Source of the DNA: Streptomyces sp. NRRL F-5630
Lineage (GTDB): Bacteria; Actinomycetota; Actinomycetes; Streptomycetales; Streptomycetaceae
NCBI RefSeq assembly: GCF_000719475.1
Contig: NZ_JOGO01000004.1
Location: 62,001 to 126,000, forward strand
Direction: 5' to 3'
Length of the DNA stretch: 64,000 nucleotides
In this document: piece by piece, positions 52,323-60,582 of the stretch
Layout: each line of letters opens with the position of its first letter
How positions within the stretch are numbered: the first letter of the stretch is position 1
Made by a program: the position numbers and the translations under genes
The notes under the pieces: model-generated
The model's input: only the letters and a program-made list of their open reading frames with translations
The model's database searches: none
What the model was told of the DNA's origin: nothing

Positions 52323-53311
52323 CGGTCGTCCTCTCCTGAGGCAGGGGTTCTGCGTGCCGTGCGCAGCGCGTCGAGCGCCGGCTGGTCGAGCGGGGTTCCC
52401 GCGAGTTTCGCCGCGTACAGGGCGGCGCCTACGACAGGCTCGTAGAGAGGGTGTCGCAGCTCATAGGTGGTGAAGCGGTTCTTCAGTCCGGAGGCGAACG
52501 CCTCCAGGACCGTGTGGGCGCCGAAGGTGCCGCCGGAGAAGGAGACCGGTACGGTCTCGTCCGGGCCGAACTCCAGCCGCTCGCGGGTGACGTCGACGAG
52601 CAGGGCGAGTTCCCGCCCGGCGTCGGTGAGGATCTCGGTGGCGGCCTCGTCGCCCAGAGCGGCCGCCTCGGCCACCGAGCGGCTGAGCGCGGCGATCCGG
52701 CTCCGGTCGCCCTGCCACTGGTTGTGGACGACGTCGATCACGTCGAGGTCGGACGCCAGCTCCAGGTGGCGCCGGAACACCTCGGCCAGGGGGCCCTCGG
52801 GGAGCCGCCCGTCGCCCATCCGTGAGAAGGCGTTGAGGCCCCGGACCGCGATCCAGTGCGCCGATCCCTCGTCGCCGAACATCTCGCTCCAGCCGCCGAC
52901 ACGCACCCCCCGGCCAAGCCGCTCGCCGTAGGTCATCGAACCGGTGCCGCTGATGACGTTGATGCCGTCGACCGCGCCCAGCGAACCCGCCCAGCCGCAG
53001 ACCATGTCGTTGTCGCAGGCGTAGCGGTCGTGTCCGAGCACCGCTCGCGGGGTCGCGTTCAGGACAGGCAGATCACGGGCCGCCTCCCCGTAACCGGGCA
53101 GCCCGAAAAAGGCGTACTCGACGTCGGCGGGAGTCACCCCCGCCGCCGCGCAGACAGCGTCGACGCCTTCCTTCAGCACACGCTCGACAAGCTCGATGCC
53201 GTGCGAGAAGTAGTACGAACTTGCCGCCTGTGCTCGCGCCACGACGTGTCCGGACCGGTCAACCATGCAGAAGGCGGTTTTCGTACCGCCTCCGTCGACA
53301 CCCAGGAACAT
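52319..53311 (-). CDS. BadF/BadG-type sugar kinase (GlcNAc/GalNAc-kinase-like)
   Basis: A 330-residue ASKHA-fold kinase. FLGVDGGGTKTAFCMVD is phosphate-1, VISGTGSMTYGERLGRGVRV is phosphate-2 and FSGGTFGAHTVLEAF is the adenosine loop. BadF-family sugar kinases phosphorylate N-acetylglucosamine and related amino sugars. Together with AgaS and tagatose-type aldolase genes, GalNAc or galactosamine is the better guess. The ATG at 53311 has GGAGG upstream, and the end overlaps the transporter ATG. Confidence 0.88.
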   Translation of the reverse strand: MFLGVDGGGTKTAFCMVDRSGHVVARAQAASSYYFSHGIELVERVLKEGVDAVCAAAGVTPADVEYAFFGLPGYGEAARDLPVLNATPRAVLGHDRYACDNDMVCGWAGSLGAVDGINVISGTGSMTYGERLGRGVRVGGWSEMFGDEGSAHWIAVRGLNAFSRMGDGRLPEGPLAEVFRRHLELASDLDVIDVVHNQWQGDRSRIAALSRSVAEAAALGDEAATEILTDAGRELALLVDVTRERLEFGPDETVPVSFSGGTFGAHTVLEAFASGLKNRFTTYELRHPLYEPVVGAALYAAKLAGTPLDQPALDALRTARRTPASGEDDR

Positions 53312-53360
53312 CGTTGTACCTCCGTCCGGCGCACTCGAACCGCGCCGTCGATGCCTTTGA

Positions 53361-54524
53361 TCAGTTGTGCAAGGAGTGCAAGGTCACGCCCCGCACCACG
53401 CGGTTGACCTCACCCGAGGGGAACGGGTTGTCGGGCCGCAGGCCCCGGGCCAGCGAGGCGCGCAGGGCGATGAGCTGGGCGTACACCACGGCGGACAGCG
53501 CCAGGGCGACATCCTCGACGCCGTCGAGGCCCGGGAGCGGCCAGGCGTCGGCGCCCGCGCCCTCTGTCCCCGCGCCGGAGTCCGCGGAGACCGTGACGAC
53601 GCTGCCGGCGGGCAGATTCCCGCGCAGCTCCGCGGAGATGTCCTGGTCGTACTTGCGGGTGTACGGGTCGTTCGACACGTACACCACCGCGACCGAACGG
53701 TCGTTGAGCACCGCCTTGGGACCGTGCCGGAATCCCAGCGAGGATTCCGCGACGGCCATGAGCGTCCCCCCGGTGAGTTCGAGCACCTTCAGCGCCGACT
53801 CCTCGGCGAGGCCCTTGAGCGGGCCGCTGCCGAGGAAGACGATCCGCTCGGGCGCGTTCTCCAGGAGGGCGCCGACGGTGCGGTCGACGGCGCCGCTGTC
53901 GGTGATCGACTCGGCTGCCCGGGCCAGGCGTTCGGCGACGCCGTCGTAGGCGCTGCCGCCCAGGGCGAGCAGTGCCGCGAGCGTCATGCACGTGAAGCTC
54001 GACGTCATGGCGAAGCCGCGGTCGTTGGACCCGGGCGGCATCAACAGCACGTGGGACGTCGGCAGCTCCGCGTGTTCGCGCGCCAGGCGGCCCTGCTCGT
54101 TGCAGGTGATCACGAGGTGGTGCACCTCGGAGAGGACCTGGTCGGCCAAAGCGGTGGCGGCCACGGACTCGGGGCTGTCGCCCGACCGCGCGAAGGAGAC
54201 CAGCAGCGTGGGCACGTCCTCGGCGAGGCAGCCGCGGGGGTCGGCGACGAGATCCGTGGTGGCGACCGCGTCGACGCGTCGCCCCAGACGGCGGGCCAGC
54301 GCGGGCTGGAGCACCTGGCCGGCGAAGGCGGAGGTGCCGGCGCCGGTGAGCACCACGCGCAGGTCGCCGCGGGCGACGAGCGGACGCAGGAAGGCGTCCA
54401 GCGCGTCCCGGTCGGCCGAGACGATCCGGTCGACCTCGCGCCACAGCGCGGGCTGCTGGGCGATCTCGCGGACGGTGTGGGCGGCGCCGTCGTCCAGGGA
54501 CAGCGTGCCGGAGGGCGTGGTCAC
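53361..54524 (-). CDS. agaS: AgaS-like SIS-domain sugar isomerase/deaminase
   Basis: A 387-residue protein with two SIS domains: VVLTGAGTSAFAGQVLQPAL, LLVSFARSGDSPESVAAT and HLVITCNEQGRLAREH in the first, and IVFLGSGPLKGLAEESALKV, SLGFRHGPKAVLND and VVYVSNDPY in the second. Length and motifs match AgaS, the galactosamine-6-phosphate deaminase/isomerase of GalNAc pathways, yielding tagatose 6-phosphate. The GTG at 54522-54524 overlaps the upstream gene stop (GTGA). Confidence 0.88.
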   Translation of the reverse strand: MTTPSGTLSLDDGAAHTVREIAQQPALWREVDRIVSADRDALDAFLRPLVARGDLRVVLTGAGTSAFAGQVLQPALARRLGRRVDAVATTDLVADPRGCLAEDVPTLLVSFARSGDSPESVAATALADQVLSEVHHLVITCNEQGRLAREHAELPTSHVLLMPPGSNDRGFAMTSSFTCMTLAALLALGGSAYDGVAERLARAAESITDSGAVDRTVGALLENAPERIVFLGSGPLKGLAEESALKVLELTGGTLMAVAESSLGFRHGPKAVLNDRSVAVVYVSNDPYTRKYDQDISAELRGNLPAGSVVTVSADSGAGTEGAGADAWPLPGLDGVEDVALALSAVVYAQLIALRASLARGLRPDNPFPSGEVNRVVRGVTLHSLHN

Positions 54525-55816
54525 ACGTGCTCCTTCTGATTCGGGTGGGAGGCGCGGTCGTAGTCGCGCAGGACATCGCGGACGTGGTCCACCACCAGGT
54601 CGTGCGGCCGGGCGGCGAGCTCGCCGTGGCGGACACGGGCGTACTGGAGCGGAAGATGTGCGCTGAGCAGCGGCAGGGGGATGCCCACGGCCGAGAGGTT
54701 GTCCAGGAGCCGGGCCTGGGCCTTCTGGATCTCGGGGTCGGGCCAGTAGTAGCGCATGCGGTCGCTGTAGCTGTAGCGGCGTGCGAGCCGCTGCTCGGCG
54801 GCGTCGCCCGGGTAGTAGCCCTCCCACGTGGCCGGCTCCGCGAGCATCCGCCGCTCGACGACCTCGGGGAGCCGGGACCGCTCGGCGGCCGGCACCAGTT
54901 CGTCCTCGATCGCGGCGAGGGCGAACAGCGCCTCGCGCAGGGCGAAGGTCAGCCCGGGACCCACCTTGAGGACCGCCCAGTGGTCCTCGACCAGCGCGGT
55001 GAGCGCCTCGGCGGTCTGGTAGTCGGTCGAGTGGGCCTCGTAGACCATGGTGGGCTCGTCGTCGAGTACCTCGCGCAGCTCCTCGGTCAGCTCCCGCCGG
55101 TAGTCGACGACCTGGAGGTGGTCGAACTCGACGGCCGGCTGGACGACGAGCGCCATGACACGCGGCCAGACCTCGTCGATCCCGTACCGGGCGAACGCCT
55201 TGCGGTGCTCCTCCAGAGTGGTGCGGGCCGCCTCGGGCGTGGTCGGGACGAGAGCGCCGAGCGTCTCGTGCGCGCCGCCGGGCGTGGGCACCTCGGTACC
55301 GATCACGTACCGGATCCGCTCGGCCCGCTCGGGGCCGGCCGTCTCCTCGGCCACGCGGATCAGCCGCGCGGCGCGTTCGGCGACCACGTCGTCGGTCAGC
55401 GGTACGGGGTCACCGGCGCACGGGAAGCTGCAGTCCAGGTGGATCTTGGTGAAGTCCGCGGCGACGTAGGCGGCGACCAAGGCGTCGGCCCGCTCCATCG
55501 CCTCGTCGGGCGTCAGGGACTGCCACCGGTTCGGCCCGAGGTGGTCGCCGCCGAGAATCACCCGGTCCAGTGGCAGACCACTTTCGGCGGCGATGCGGTA
55601 CACGAGGTCACGGAAGTCCGCGGGCCGCATGCCCGTGTAACCGCCGTACTGGTCGACCTGGTTCGAGGTCGCCTCCACCAGTACGGGACCACCGCTCTCC
55701 CGTGCTTGCACCACGGCCGCCTCGATGACCAGCGGATGAGCCGAACACACGGAGGTGATGCCCTGCGGCTCTCCGGCCTTCTGGCGCCGGACCACCTCGC
55801 TCAACGGGCTCTGCAT
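54521..55816 (-). CDS. KbaZ/GatZ-like protein (tagatose-bisphosphate aldolase subunit family)
   Basis: A 431-residue KbaZ/GatZ-family protein. Marks are GITSVCSAHPLVIEAAV, VLVEATSNQVDQYGGYTGM, LGGDHLGPNRWQ, IHLDCSFPCAGDP, VYEAHSTDYQ and LKVGPGLTFALREALFAL. In E. coli the family stabilises the KbaY aldolase; some AgaZ proteins have been proposed to be tagatose-6-phosphate kinases. As no other such kinase is visible here, this possibility is worth noting. The ATG at 55816 has AAGGGG six bases upstream; a TTG at 55822 is an alternative. It is first in the operon. Confidence 0.88.
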   Translation of the reverse strand: MQSPLSEVVRRQKAGEPQGITSVCSAHPLVIEAAVVQARESGGPVLVEATSNQVDQYGGYTGMRPADFRDLVYRIAAESGLPLDRVILGGDHLGPNRWQSLTPDEAMERADALVAAYVAADFTKIHLDCSFPCAGDPVPLTDDVVAERAARLIRVAEETAGPERAERIRYVIGTEVPTPGGAHETLGALVPTTPEAARTTLEEHRKAFARYGIDEVWPRVMALVVQPAVEFDHLQVVDYRRELTEELREVLDDEPTMVYEAHSTDYQTAEALTALVEDHWAVLKVGPGLTFALREALFALAAIEDELVPAAERSRLPEVVERRMLAEPATWEGYYPGDAAEQRLARRYSYSDRMRYYWPDPEIQKAQARLLDNLSAVGIPLPLLSAHLPLQYARVRHGELAARPHDLVVDHVRDVLRDYDRASHPNQKEHV

Positions 55817-55920
55817 TGCCAACCCCTTACTCCCCGTGCGTTTTGAGCCCTTTCGCCACGTTGGCCGGGAGCCCGGTGGGGACAGTAACTGGTCTCATAG
55901 ACGGCCGTCAATAGTCTCAT

Positions 55921-55940
55921 TCTGGTATTCATCTGGTATT
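55921..55940. promoter_or_regulatory. Direct-repeat operator upstream of the KbaZ operon
   Basis: TCTGGTATT occurs twice at 55921 and 55932, an 11-base (one helical turn) period, 105 bases before the KbaZ-like gene. The same half-site occurs upstream of gntR at 56805-56823. It is a probable site of the GntR/UTRA regulator. Confidence 0.6.
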
Positions 55941-56017
55941 GGCGACCGGACGGCGCGTCCACCCCGCAACTGGTGTGTGGCGGAGGCGGCGGCGCCTCCG
56001 TGACCTGCGGTGATCAA

Positions 56018-56806
56018 TCAGTCCTGATTGGTGATGGAGGCCCGGAACCGGTAGCGGTCCCCCCGGTAGACCTGGACGGTCAGCTCGATCGGCCGCGATT
56101 CCTGGTTCGACGTCAACTGGGTCGCGACGAGCATCGGCATGGTCTCCCCGATCTCGAACAGCTCGATCTCCCGGGGCGTCGGGTGGCGGGCCTCGACCGA
56201 ATAGTCGGCGACGCGGGGCAACTGCGGCGGGTCGGCGGCGCGCAGGGTGGCGTAGAGCGAGGCCGTGGTGAAGTCGGTCTCGGCCAGGGCCGGACAGACC
56301 GCCAGAGGGAGCCGGTTGTGCTCCAGCACGACCAGCAGCCCGTCGAGGAAGCGCAGCCGGTGGAGGTCGAAGAGGTCGGCGCCCGGAGCGATCCGGAGCT
56401 GCTCGGCCTCGGACACCGTGGCCGGGCGGACGGTGGCGGAGAGCACCTTGCCGGCCGTCGTCAGGCCGTTGGCCTGGGCGTAGTCGGCGAACCCCTGGAC
56501 CTGCGGAGCCACCGCGCCGGACGTCATCGTCGCCTCCGGGAGCAGACCGAGCTCCGCGACGAACCACCCGCGCGACGACGACGGCCGCACGATGCCCCGT
56601 GCCTCCAATTGCGCGAGAGCCGCTCGCAGCGTCACGCGCGACACGGAGTACCGCTCGACCAGAGCCCGCTCGGAGGGCAGCCGGTCTCCGGGGCGGGCGG
56701 CGGCGGCGCGCAGGTCTTCGAGCAACTGCGCGGCCGTGCGCTCGTACAACGGGAGGGCATCGTCCCCGAACAGGCCTCTGGGCATCGGCGTTCTCGCATC
56801 CGTCAT
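56018..56806 (-). CDS. GntR/UTRA (HutC-type) regulator of the sugar operon
   Basis: A 262-residue regulator. The N-terminal winged helix is RTAAQLLEDLRAAAARPGDR, LPSERALVERYSVSRVTLR and a wing ending in GWFVAE. The UTRA effector domain (about residues 90-260) has LFDLHRLRFLDGLLVVLEHN and the late QVYRGDRYRF. UTRA domains bind sugar phosphates such as GlcNAc-6-P. The ATG at 56806 lies within its own operator, suggesting autoregulation; an ATG at 56785 is a shorter alternative. It is upstream of and in the same direction as the KbaZ operon. Confidence 0.9.
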   Translation of the reverse strand: MTDARTPMPRGLFGDDALPLYERTAAQLLEDLRAAAARPGDRLPSERALVERYSVSRVTLRAALAQLEARGIVRPSSSRGWFVAELGLLPEATMTSGAVAPQVQGFADYAQANGLTTAGKVLSATVRPATVSEAEQLRIAPGADLFDLHRLRFLDGLLVVLEHNRLPLAVCPALAETDFTTASLYATLRAADPPQLPRVADYSVEARHPTPREIELFEIGETMPMLVATQLTSNQESRPIELTVQVYRGDRYRFRASITNQD

Positions 56807-56823
56807 ACCAGAACCATACCAAT
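56805..56823. promoter_or_regulatory. Direct-repeat operator at the gntR start
   Basis: ATACCAGA at 56805 and ATACCAAT at 56816 repeat with an 11-base period; on the minus strand this reads TGGTAT twice. It matches the element at 55921-55940 and overlaps the regulator start, so it is probably bound by GntR itself. Confidence 0.6.
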
Positions 56824-57236
56824 GCGGTCGTCGACGCGGACCCTCGTCCGAGCCGCCCACCCGTTGACATGCCAGTCGAAGACCACTTACGTTCTCGAAG
56901 CAGGCCACCCGAGGAGGAAGAAGTCGCTCGTGAGCGACCTTCCGTTTGGCTTCCGTTTGGCCGTCCCCCGAGCACTCCCGGGTGATCGAGGCAGCGTGGT
57001 GTCAGCCCACCGGGGGCCACGCACTGCCACCGGAGGCGACCTCACGCCGGGGCCGTTCAGACGCCACCCCTCCCGCGCCGCCACCTGACCCCTGCGAGAC
57101 CAGAAGCAGACCAGAGTCGACCAGCCTTGCGGACGGTCGCTCCGTCGCGAGCACGCGGCTCGGCTCCGACGATCCACCACGACGGACAGAAGGCGGCTGC
57201 CCCGGCCGGGCACGCACGACCGAAAGAGAGTTCGAG
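56807..57236. other. Intergenic region upstream of the GH36 gene
   Basis: It contains the gntR operator at its left edge and a good vegetative-type promoter at 56864-56893. The leader to the GH36 ATG is then over 330 bases. I see no gene in it. Confidence 0.5.
56864..56893 (+). promoter_or_regulatory. Sigma-70-type promoter for the GH36 gene
   Basis: Perfect -35 TTGACA (56864-56869), an 18-base spacer and -10 TACGTT (56888-56893) on the plus strand, near the gntR operator. Confidence 0.5.
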
Positions 57237-59312
57237 ATGACGGACATGAACCGGCGAAGCGTACTGAAGGTGGCGCTGGGGGGTGCCGGTCTGGCCGCCT
57301 TCCCCGCCGTGGCCATGGGCGCCTCACCCGCGGTCGCCGCACCCCACTCGGCTCCCCGCCTCGTCGGGGTCGGCGACACCTCCATCACCCTGGAGTTCGA
57401 CGACCAACTGCGCAGCCGGGTCGCGCTGAAGGACGTCGGCCTCACCCGCTTCGACGCCGGTGAAGCCCTGCTGGTGGGCGACAAGGCCATCGAGGCGTTC
57501 GCCTACCGCGGACACCGGACCCACCCCACCCGGCATCCCCGCCACGGCGCGGGCGTCCGGGTGACGATCGAGGGCGCGTCCAAGGAAGGCGTGCACAAGA
57601 GCGTCGAGCTGACCTCCTTCGAGCGCCTGGCCGGCATGATCGTGATGAAGGTGACCTACACCAACAGGTCCTCCACCGCGCTGAAGGTCACCGGGTGGCG
57701 CAACGGAGCCCACGAACTCCTGGAAACCCCCGGCGGCTTCTACACCTTCTCCGGCACCACGTACACGGACCGCCGCGACTGGGTGATGCCGGTGAAGGAC
57801 GGCTACGTCCAGGAGAACTCGCTGGGGATGGACTCCTCCGACTACGGCGGCGGCACCCCGCTGGCGACCGTTTGGCGCCGGGGCGCGGGCCTTTCGGTCG
57901 GACACGTCGAGCCCGTGGCGACGATCCTGCGGATGCCGGTGCGCAAGACGGCCGCCGGCGCGAGCATCGCCATCCAGGACGACACCGCCCGCACCCTGAA
58001 GCCGGGCCATCGGCTCAGCACCAGCACCACCTTCCTGACCGCTCTCCCGGGCGACCACTTCGTGCCGCTCCAGCGGTACCGCGCCTACATGAGCGACATC
58101 GGCCAGCGCGCCCCCGAGGTCCCCGCCTCGGCCTTCGAGCCCATCTGGTGCGCCTGGGGCTACGAGCGCGACTTCACCGTCGAGCAGGTCACCAAAACAC
58201 TGCCGAAGGCGCACGACGTCGGCCTGCGCTGGGTCGCGCTCGACGACGGCTGGCAGACCAACGAGGGCGACTGGGACATCAACACGGCGAAGTTCCCGCG
58301 CGGCGAAGCGGACATGCGGGCCTTCACCAAGGAAGTACGGGACGCCGGCCTGCGACCGCGCCTGTGGTGGGCCCCGCTCGCGGCGGACCCCGACAGCAAG
58401 CTGATGCGGGACCGCTCCGACATGCTGTTGCTGGACCGCGACGGCAACAAGCAGGACGTCACCTGGTGGGACGCCTACACGCTCTGCCCGGCCTACCAGC
58501 CGACCGTGGACTACTTCGTCGAGCAGGCGAAGAGGTTCATCGGCGACTGGGGCTACGAGGGGCTCAAGATCGACGGCCAGCACCTCAACAGCGTCGCGCC
58601 CTGCTACAACCCGAAGCACCGGCACGCCCGCCCCGAGGAATCCACCGAGGGCGTGGCCCGGTTCTGGAAGGCGATCCACGAAGCCGTGCACGCCACGAAC
58701 CCCGACGCCCTCGTCGAACTCTGCCCCTGCGGCACCGCCTTCGCCTTCCACAACCTGCCCTACGTCGACCAGTACCCCAGCTCGGACCCGGAGTCCTCCT
58801 ACCAGGTCAGGAGCAAGGGCAAGTCGATGAAGGCCCTGATGGGCACGGGCAGCAGCTACGCCGGCGACCACGTCGAACTGAGCGACCACGGCGACGACTT
58901 CGCGTCCTCCTACGGGGTCGGAGCCGTCCTGTCGACCAAGTTCACCCTCCCCGGCACCGGAGCCCCGGACAAGGCGACCGACCTCACGCCGGAGAAGGAG
59001 GTCCTCTGGCGCAAGTGGGTGTCCCTGTACGAGAAGAACATGCTGCCCACCGGCGAGTACCGGGGCGAGCTGTACGACATCGGCTTCGACAAGCCCGAGG
59101 CGCACGTCGTGGCCAAGAAGCGGACCCTGCACTACGCCTTCTACGCCGACCAGTGGGACGGGACGGTCGAACTGCGCGGCCTGGGCCGCACGCGGTACCG
59201 CCTGACCGACCCGTTCACCGGCAAGTCCCTCGGAACCGCCACAGCTCAGCACAACACCGTGAAGCTGTCCTTCAAGCGCTTCCAGCTCATCGTGGCCGAG
59301 CCCATCGGCTGA
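57237..59312 (+). CDS. Tat-exported GH36-type alpha-galactosidase/alpha-N-acetylgalactosaminidase
   Basis: A 691-residue glycosidase. A twin-arginine signal (NRRSVLKVALGGAGLAAFPA) marks export of the folded enzyme. The central barrel has WCAWGYERDFTVEQV, LRWVALDDGWQTNEGDWDI, LRPRLWWAPLAADPDSK, YEGLKIDGQHLN (candidate nucleophile Asp446) and QYPSSDPESSYQV (candidate acid/base Asp517). N-terminal and C-terminal beta-sandwich domains flank it. GH36 acts on alpha-galactosides or alpha-GalNAc. The ATG at 57237 follows AAGAGAG. It lies just beyond gntR, so it should feed the sugar operon. Confidence 0.87.
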   Translation: MTDMNRRSVLKVALGGAGLAAFPAVAMGASPAVAAPHSAPRLVGVGDTSITLEFDDQLRSRVALKDVGLTRFDAGEALLVGDKAIEAFAYRGHRTHPTRHPRHGAGVRVTIEGASKEGVHKSVELTSFERLAGMIVMKVTYTNRSSTALKVTGWRNGAHELLETPGGFYTFSGTTYTDRRDWVMPVKDGYVQENSLGMDSSDYGGGTPLATVWRRGAGLSVGHVEPVATILRMPVRKTAAGASIAIQDDTARTLKPGHRLSTSTTFLTALPGDHFVPLQRYRAYMSDIGQRAPEVPASAFEPIWCAWGYERDFTVEQVTKTLPKAHDVGLRWVALDDGWQTNEGDWDINTAKFPRGEADMRAFTKEVRDAGLRPRLWWAPLAADPDSKLMRDRSDMLLLDRDGNKQDVTWWDAYTLCPAYQPTVDYFVEQAKRFIGDWGYEGLKIDGQHLNSVAPCYNPKHRHARPEESTEGVARFWKAIHEAVHATNPDALVELCPCGTAFAFHNLPYVDQYPSSDPESSYQVRSKGKSMKALMGTGSSYAGDHVELSDHGDDFASSYGVGAVLSTKFTLPGTGAPDKATDLTPEKEVLWRKWVSLYEKNMLPTGEYRGELYDIGFDKPEAHVVAKKRTLHYAFYADQWDGTVELRGLGRTRYRLTDPFTGKSLGTATAQHNTVKLSFKRFQLIVAEPIG

Positions 59313-59852
59313 TCGCCGGGCGGCGGGGGCCGGGGCCGGGATCGGGGCGGCCGGGTGGCGCACTTTGATCAGGCGCGTCGCGCCCCCCGGCTTGCCGGGC
59401 CCCCGGCCCTCCCCGGCCGACCGGCCACGGCAAGGCCGGTAAGCCCCCGCTGGTCCGGGGCCTCACCGTCGGTCAGACCCCGGGCCGACACAGGCCGCGC
59501 GGCATCCACCGGGTGAGCTGAAGCGGACGCGGTCGGCACGCGCCCCCGTGGTACGCCTTCTCGCTGTGGCCGGTGCGGGGCCGTAGGCGCGTGTCTCGAC
59601 GTCAGCGCATCTTCCCGATCTTCAACGCTCGCGCCCGCTCTCCCCTGTTCTCCGGACGGATGCGCTTGGCCAGGGAGTGCCGGTGGGAGCTGACAGCTCA
59701 CGGCTGGTAAGGCCAGAGCTGACTGGCGTGAACCGCGTGAAGACGGCGAGCGGCGGGCCTCCTCTCCATCGGCAGCTCTGTGGGTCCGGCCTCGGCCGGA
59801 CGGTCCTGGAGTATTTTTTGATCGGCCGATCCAGATAAGTTACGGTGGGGTT
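59313..59852. other. Intergenic region after GH36
   Basis: A 540-base region with no supported gene. Short G/C-rich complementary segments around 59370-59420 could form a hairpin after the GH36 gene. The TetR promoter and a palindrome are at the right end. Confidence 0.5.
59820..59831. promoter_or_regulatory. 12-base perfect palindrome upstream of tetR
   Basis: GATCGGCCGATC, 21 bases before the TetR-family ATG. The 18 bases from 59821 match 13 of 18 with those from 60474, before the hydrolase gene. A probable autoregulatory operator. Confidence 0.6.
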
Positions 59853-60431
59853 ATGGCGAGGACCCGGGAGTTCGACACCGAGGCGGCGGTGAGCCGCGCG
59901 ATGGAGCTGTTCTGGACGCGCGGCTACGAGGCGACCTCGGTGCGCGACCTGACCGGGCATCTGGGCATCGGGCAAGGGTCCTTGTATGCCGCGTTCGGCG
60001 ACAAGGACGGTCTGTACCGGGCGGCGCTGGAGCACTACCGCACCACCCTCGCGGCAGCCGCCCTGCGCAGCCTGGAGGAGGGGGCGGACGCCCGCTCGGC
60101 GATCCGCACGATGCTGGTCGAGCGGGTCCGGATCGCGGTGGGAGAGGACGGCCGGGGCTGTCTGGCGGTCAATGCCGCCTGCGAGCGCCTGCCGCAGGAC
60201 ACGGCGATCCGGCGCACCGTGCGCGACATGCAGGACGCCAGTCGGGACGCACTCGCCGAAGTCCTGCGAGTGGCGGCGGAGCGGGGCGAGATCGCGAAGC
60301 GGCACGAGCCGTCCACCCTCGCCGCCTTCCTCGTCACCTTCCTCAACGGACTGCTGGTGTCCTCGAAGATCACACCGGACATCGGCGCACTCGAACCCCT
60401 CGTCGAGATCGCGCTGGCCACGCTCGATTGA
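59853..60431 (+). CDS. TetR-family transcriptional regulator
   Basis: A 192-residue TetR-family repressor. The HTH spans AAVSRAMELFWTRGYEATSV, RDLTGHLGIGQGSLYAAFGD and KDGLYRAALEHY, with the recognition helix in GQGSLYAAFG. The C-terminal ligand domain has GCLAVNAACERLPQD, typical of the subgroup with TetR_C-type domains for small electrophiles or drugs. It lies 151 bases upstream of the hydrolase gene in the same direction. Similar operators before both genes indicate it represses itself and the hydrolase. Confidence 0.9.
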   Translation: MARTREFDTEAAVSRAMELFWTRGYEATSVRDLTGHLGIGQGSLYAAFGDKDGLYRAALEHYRTTLAAAALRSLEEGADARSAIRTMLVERVRIAVGEDGRGCLAVNAACERLPQDTAIRRTVRDMQDASRDALAEVLRVAAERGEIAKRHEPSTLAAFLVTFLNGLLVSSKITPDIGALEPLVEIALATLD

Positions 60432-60473
60432 TTCCTTCATGCCCAGATGAATTTTTTCACGCCCAAAATCTGT

Positions 60474-60492
60474 ATCGAACGTTCCATAAAAT
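60474..60492. promoter_or_regulatory. TetR operator overlapping the hydrolase promoter -10
   Basis: GAACGTTC (60477-60484) is a perfect palindrome inside an element similar to the one before tetR, and a -10-like TAAAAT follows at 60487-60492. Bound repressor would block transcription of the hydrolase gene. Confidence 0.55.
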
Positions 60493-60582
60493 CCTCCGAG
60501 GTCCGCCCGGTACGCGAACCGGCCATCCCGCGCGAACCGGCTGACCTCCGCATCGCGACGTACACCGAGAAAGCGGGAAGAC

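Noticed and set aside
55888..55904. DasR-like half-site ACTGGTCT upstream of the KbaZ operon
   Set aside because: The second half does not fit the consensus; the TGGTAT direct repeats are a better operator candidate.
59369..59701. A 110-codon minus-strand frame after GH36
   Set aside because: No ribosome site, domain or normal codon pattern.
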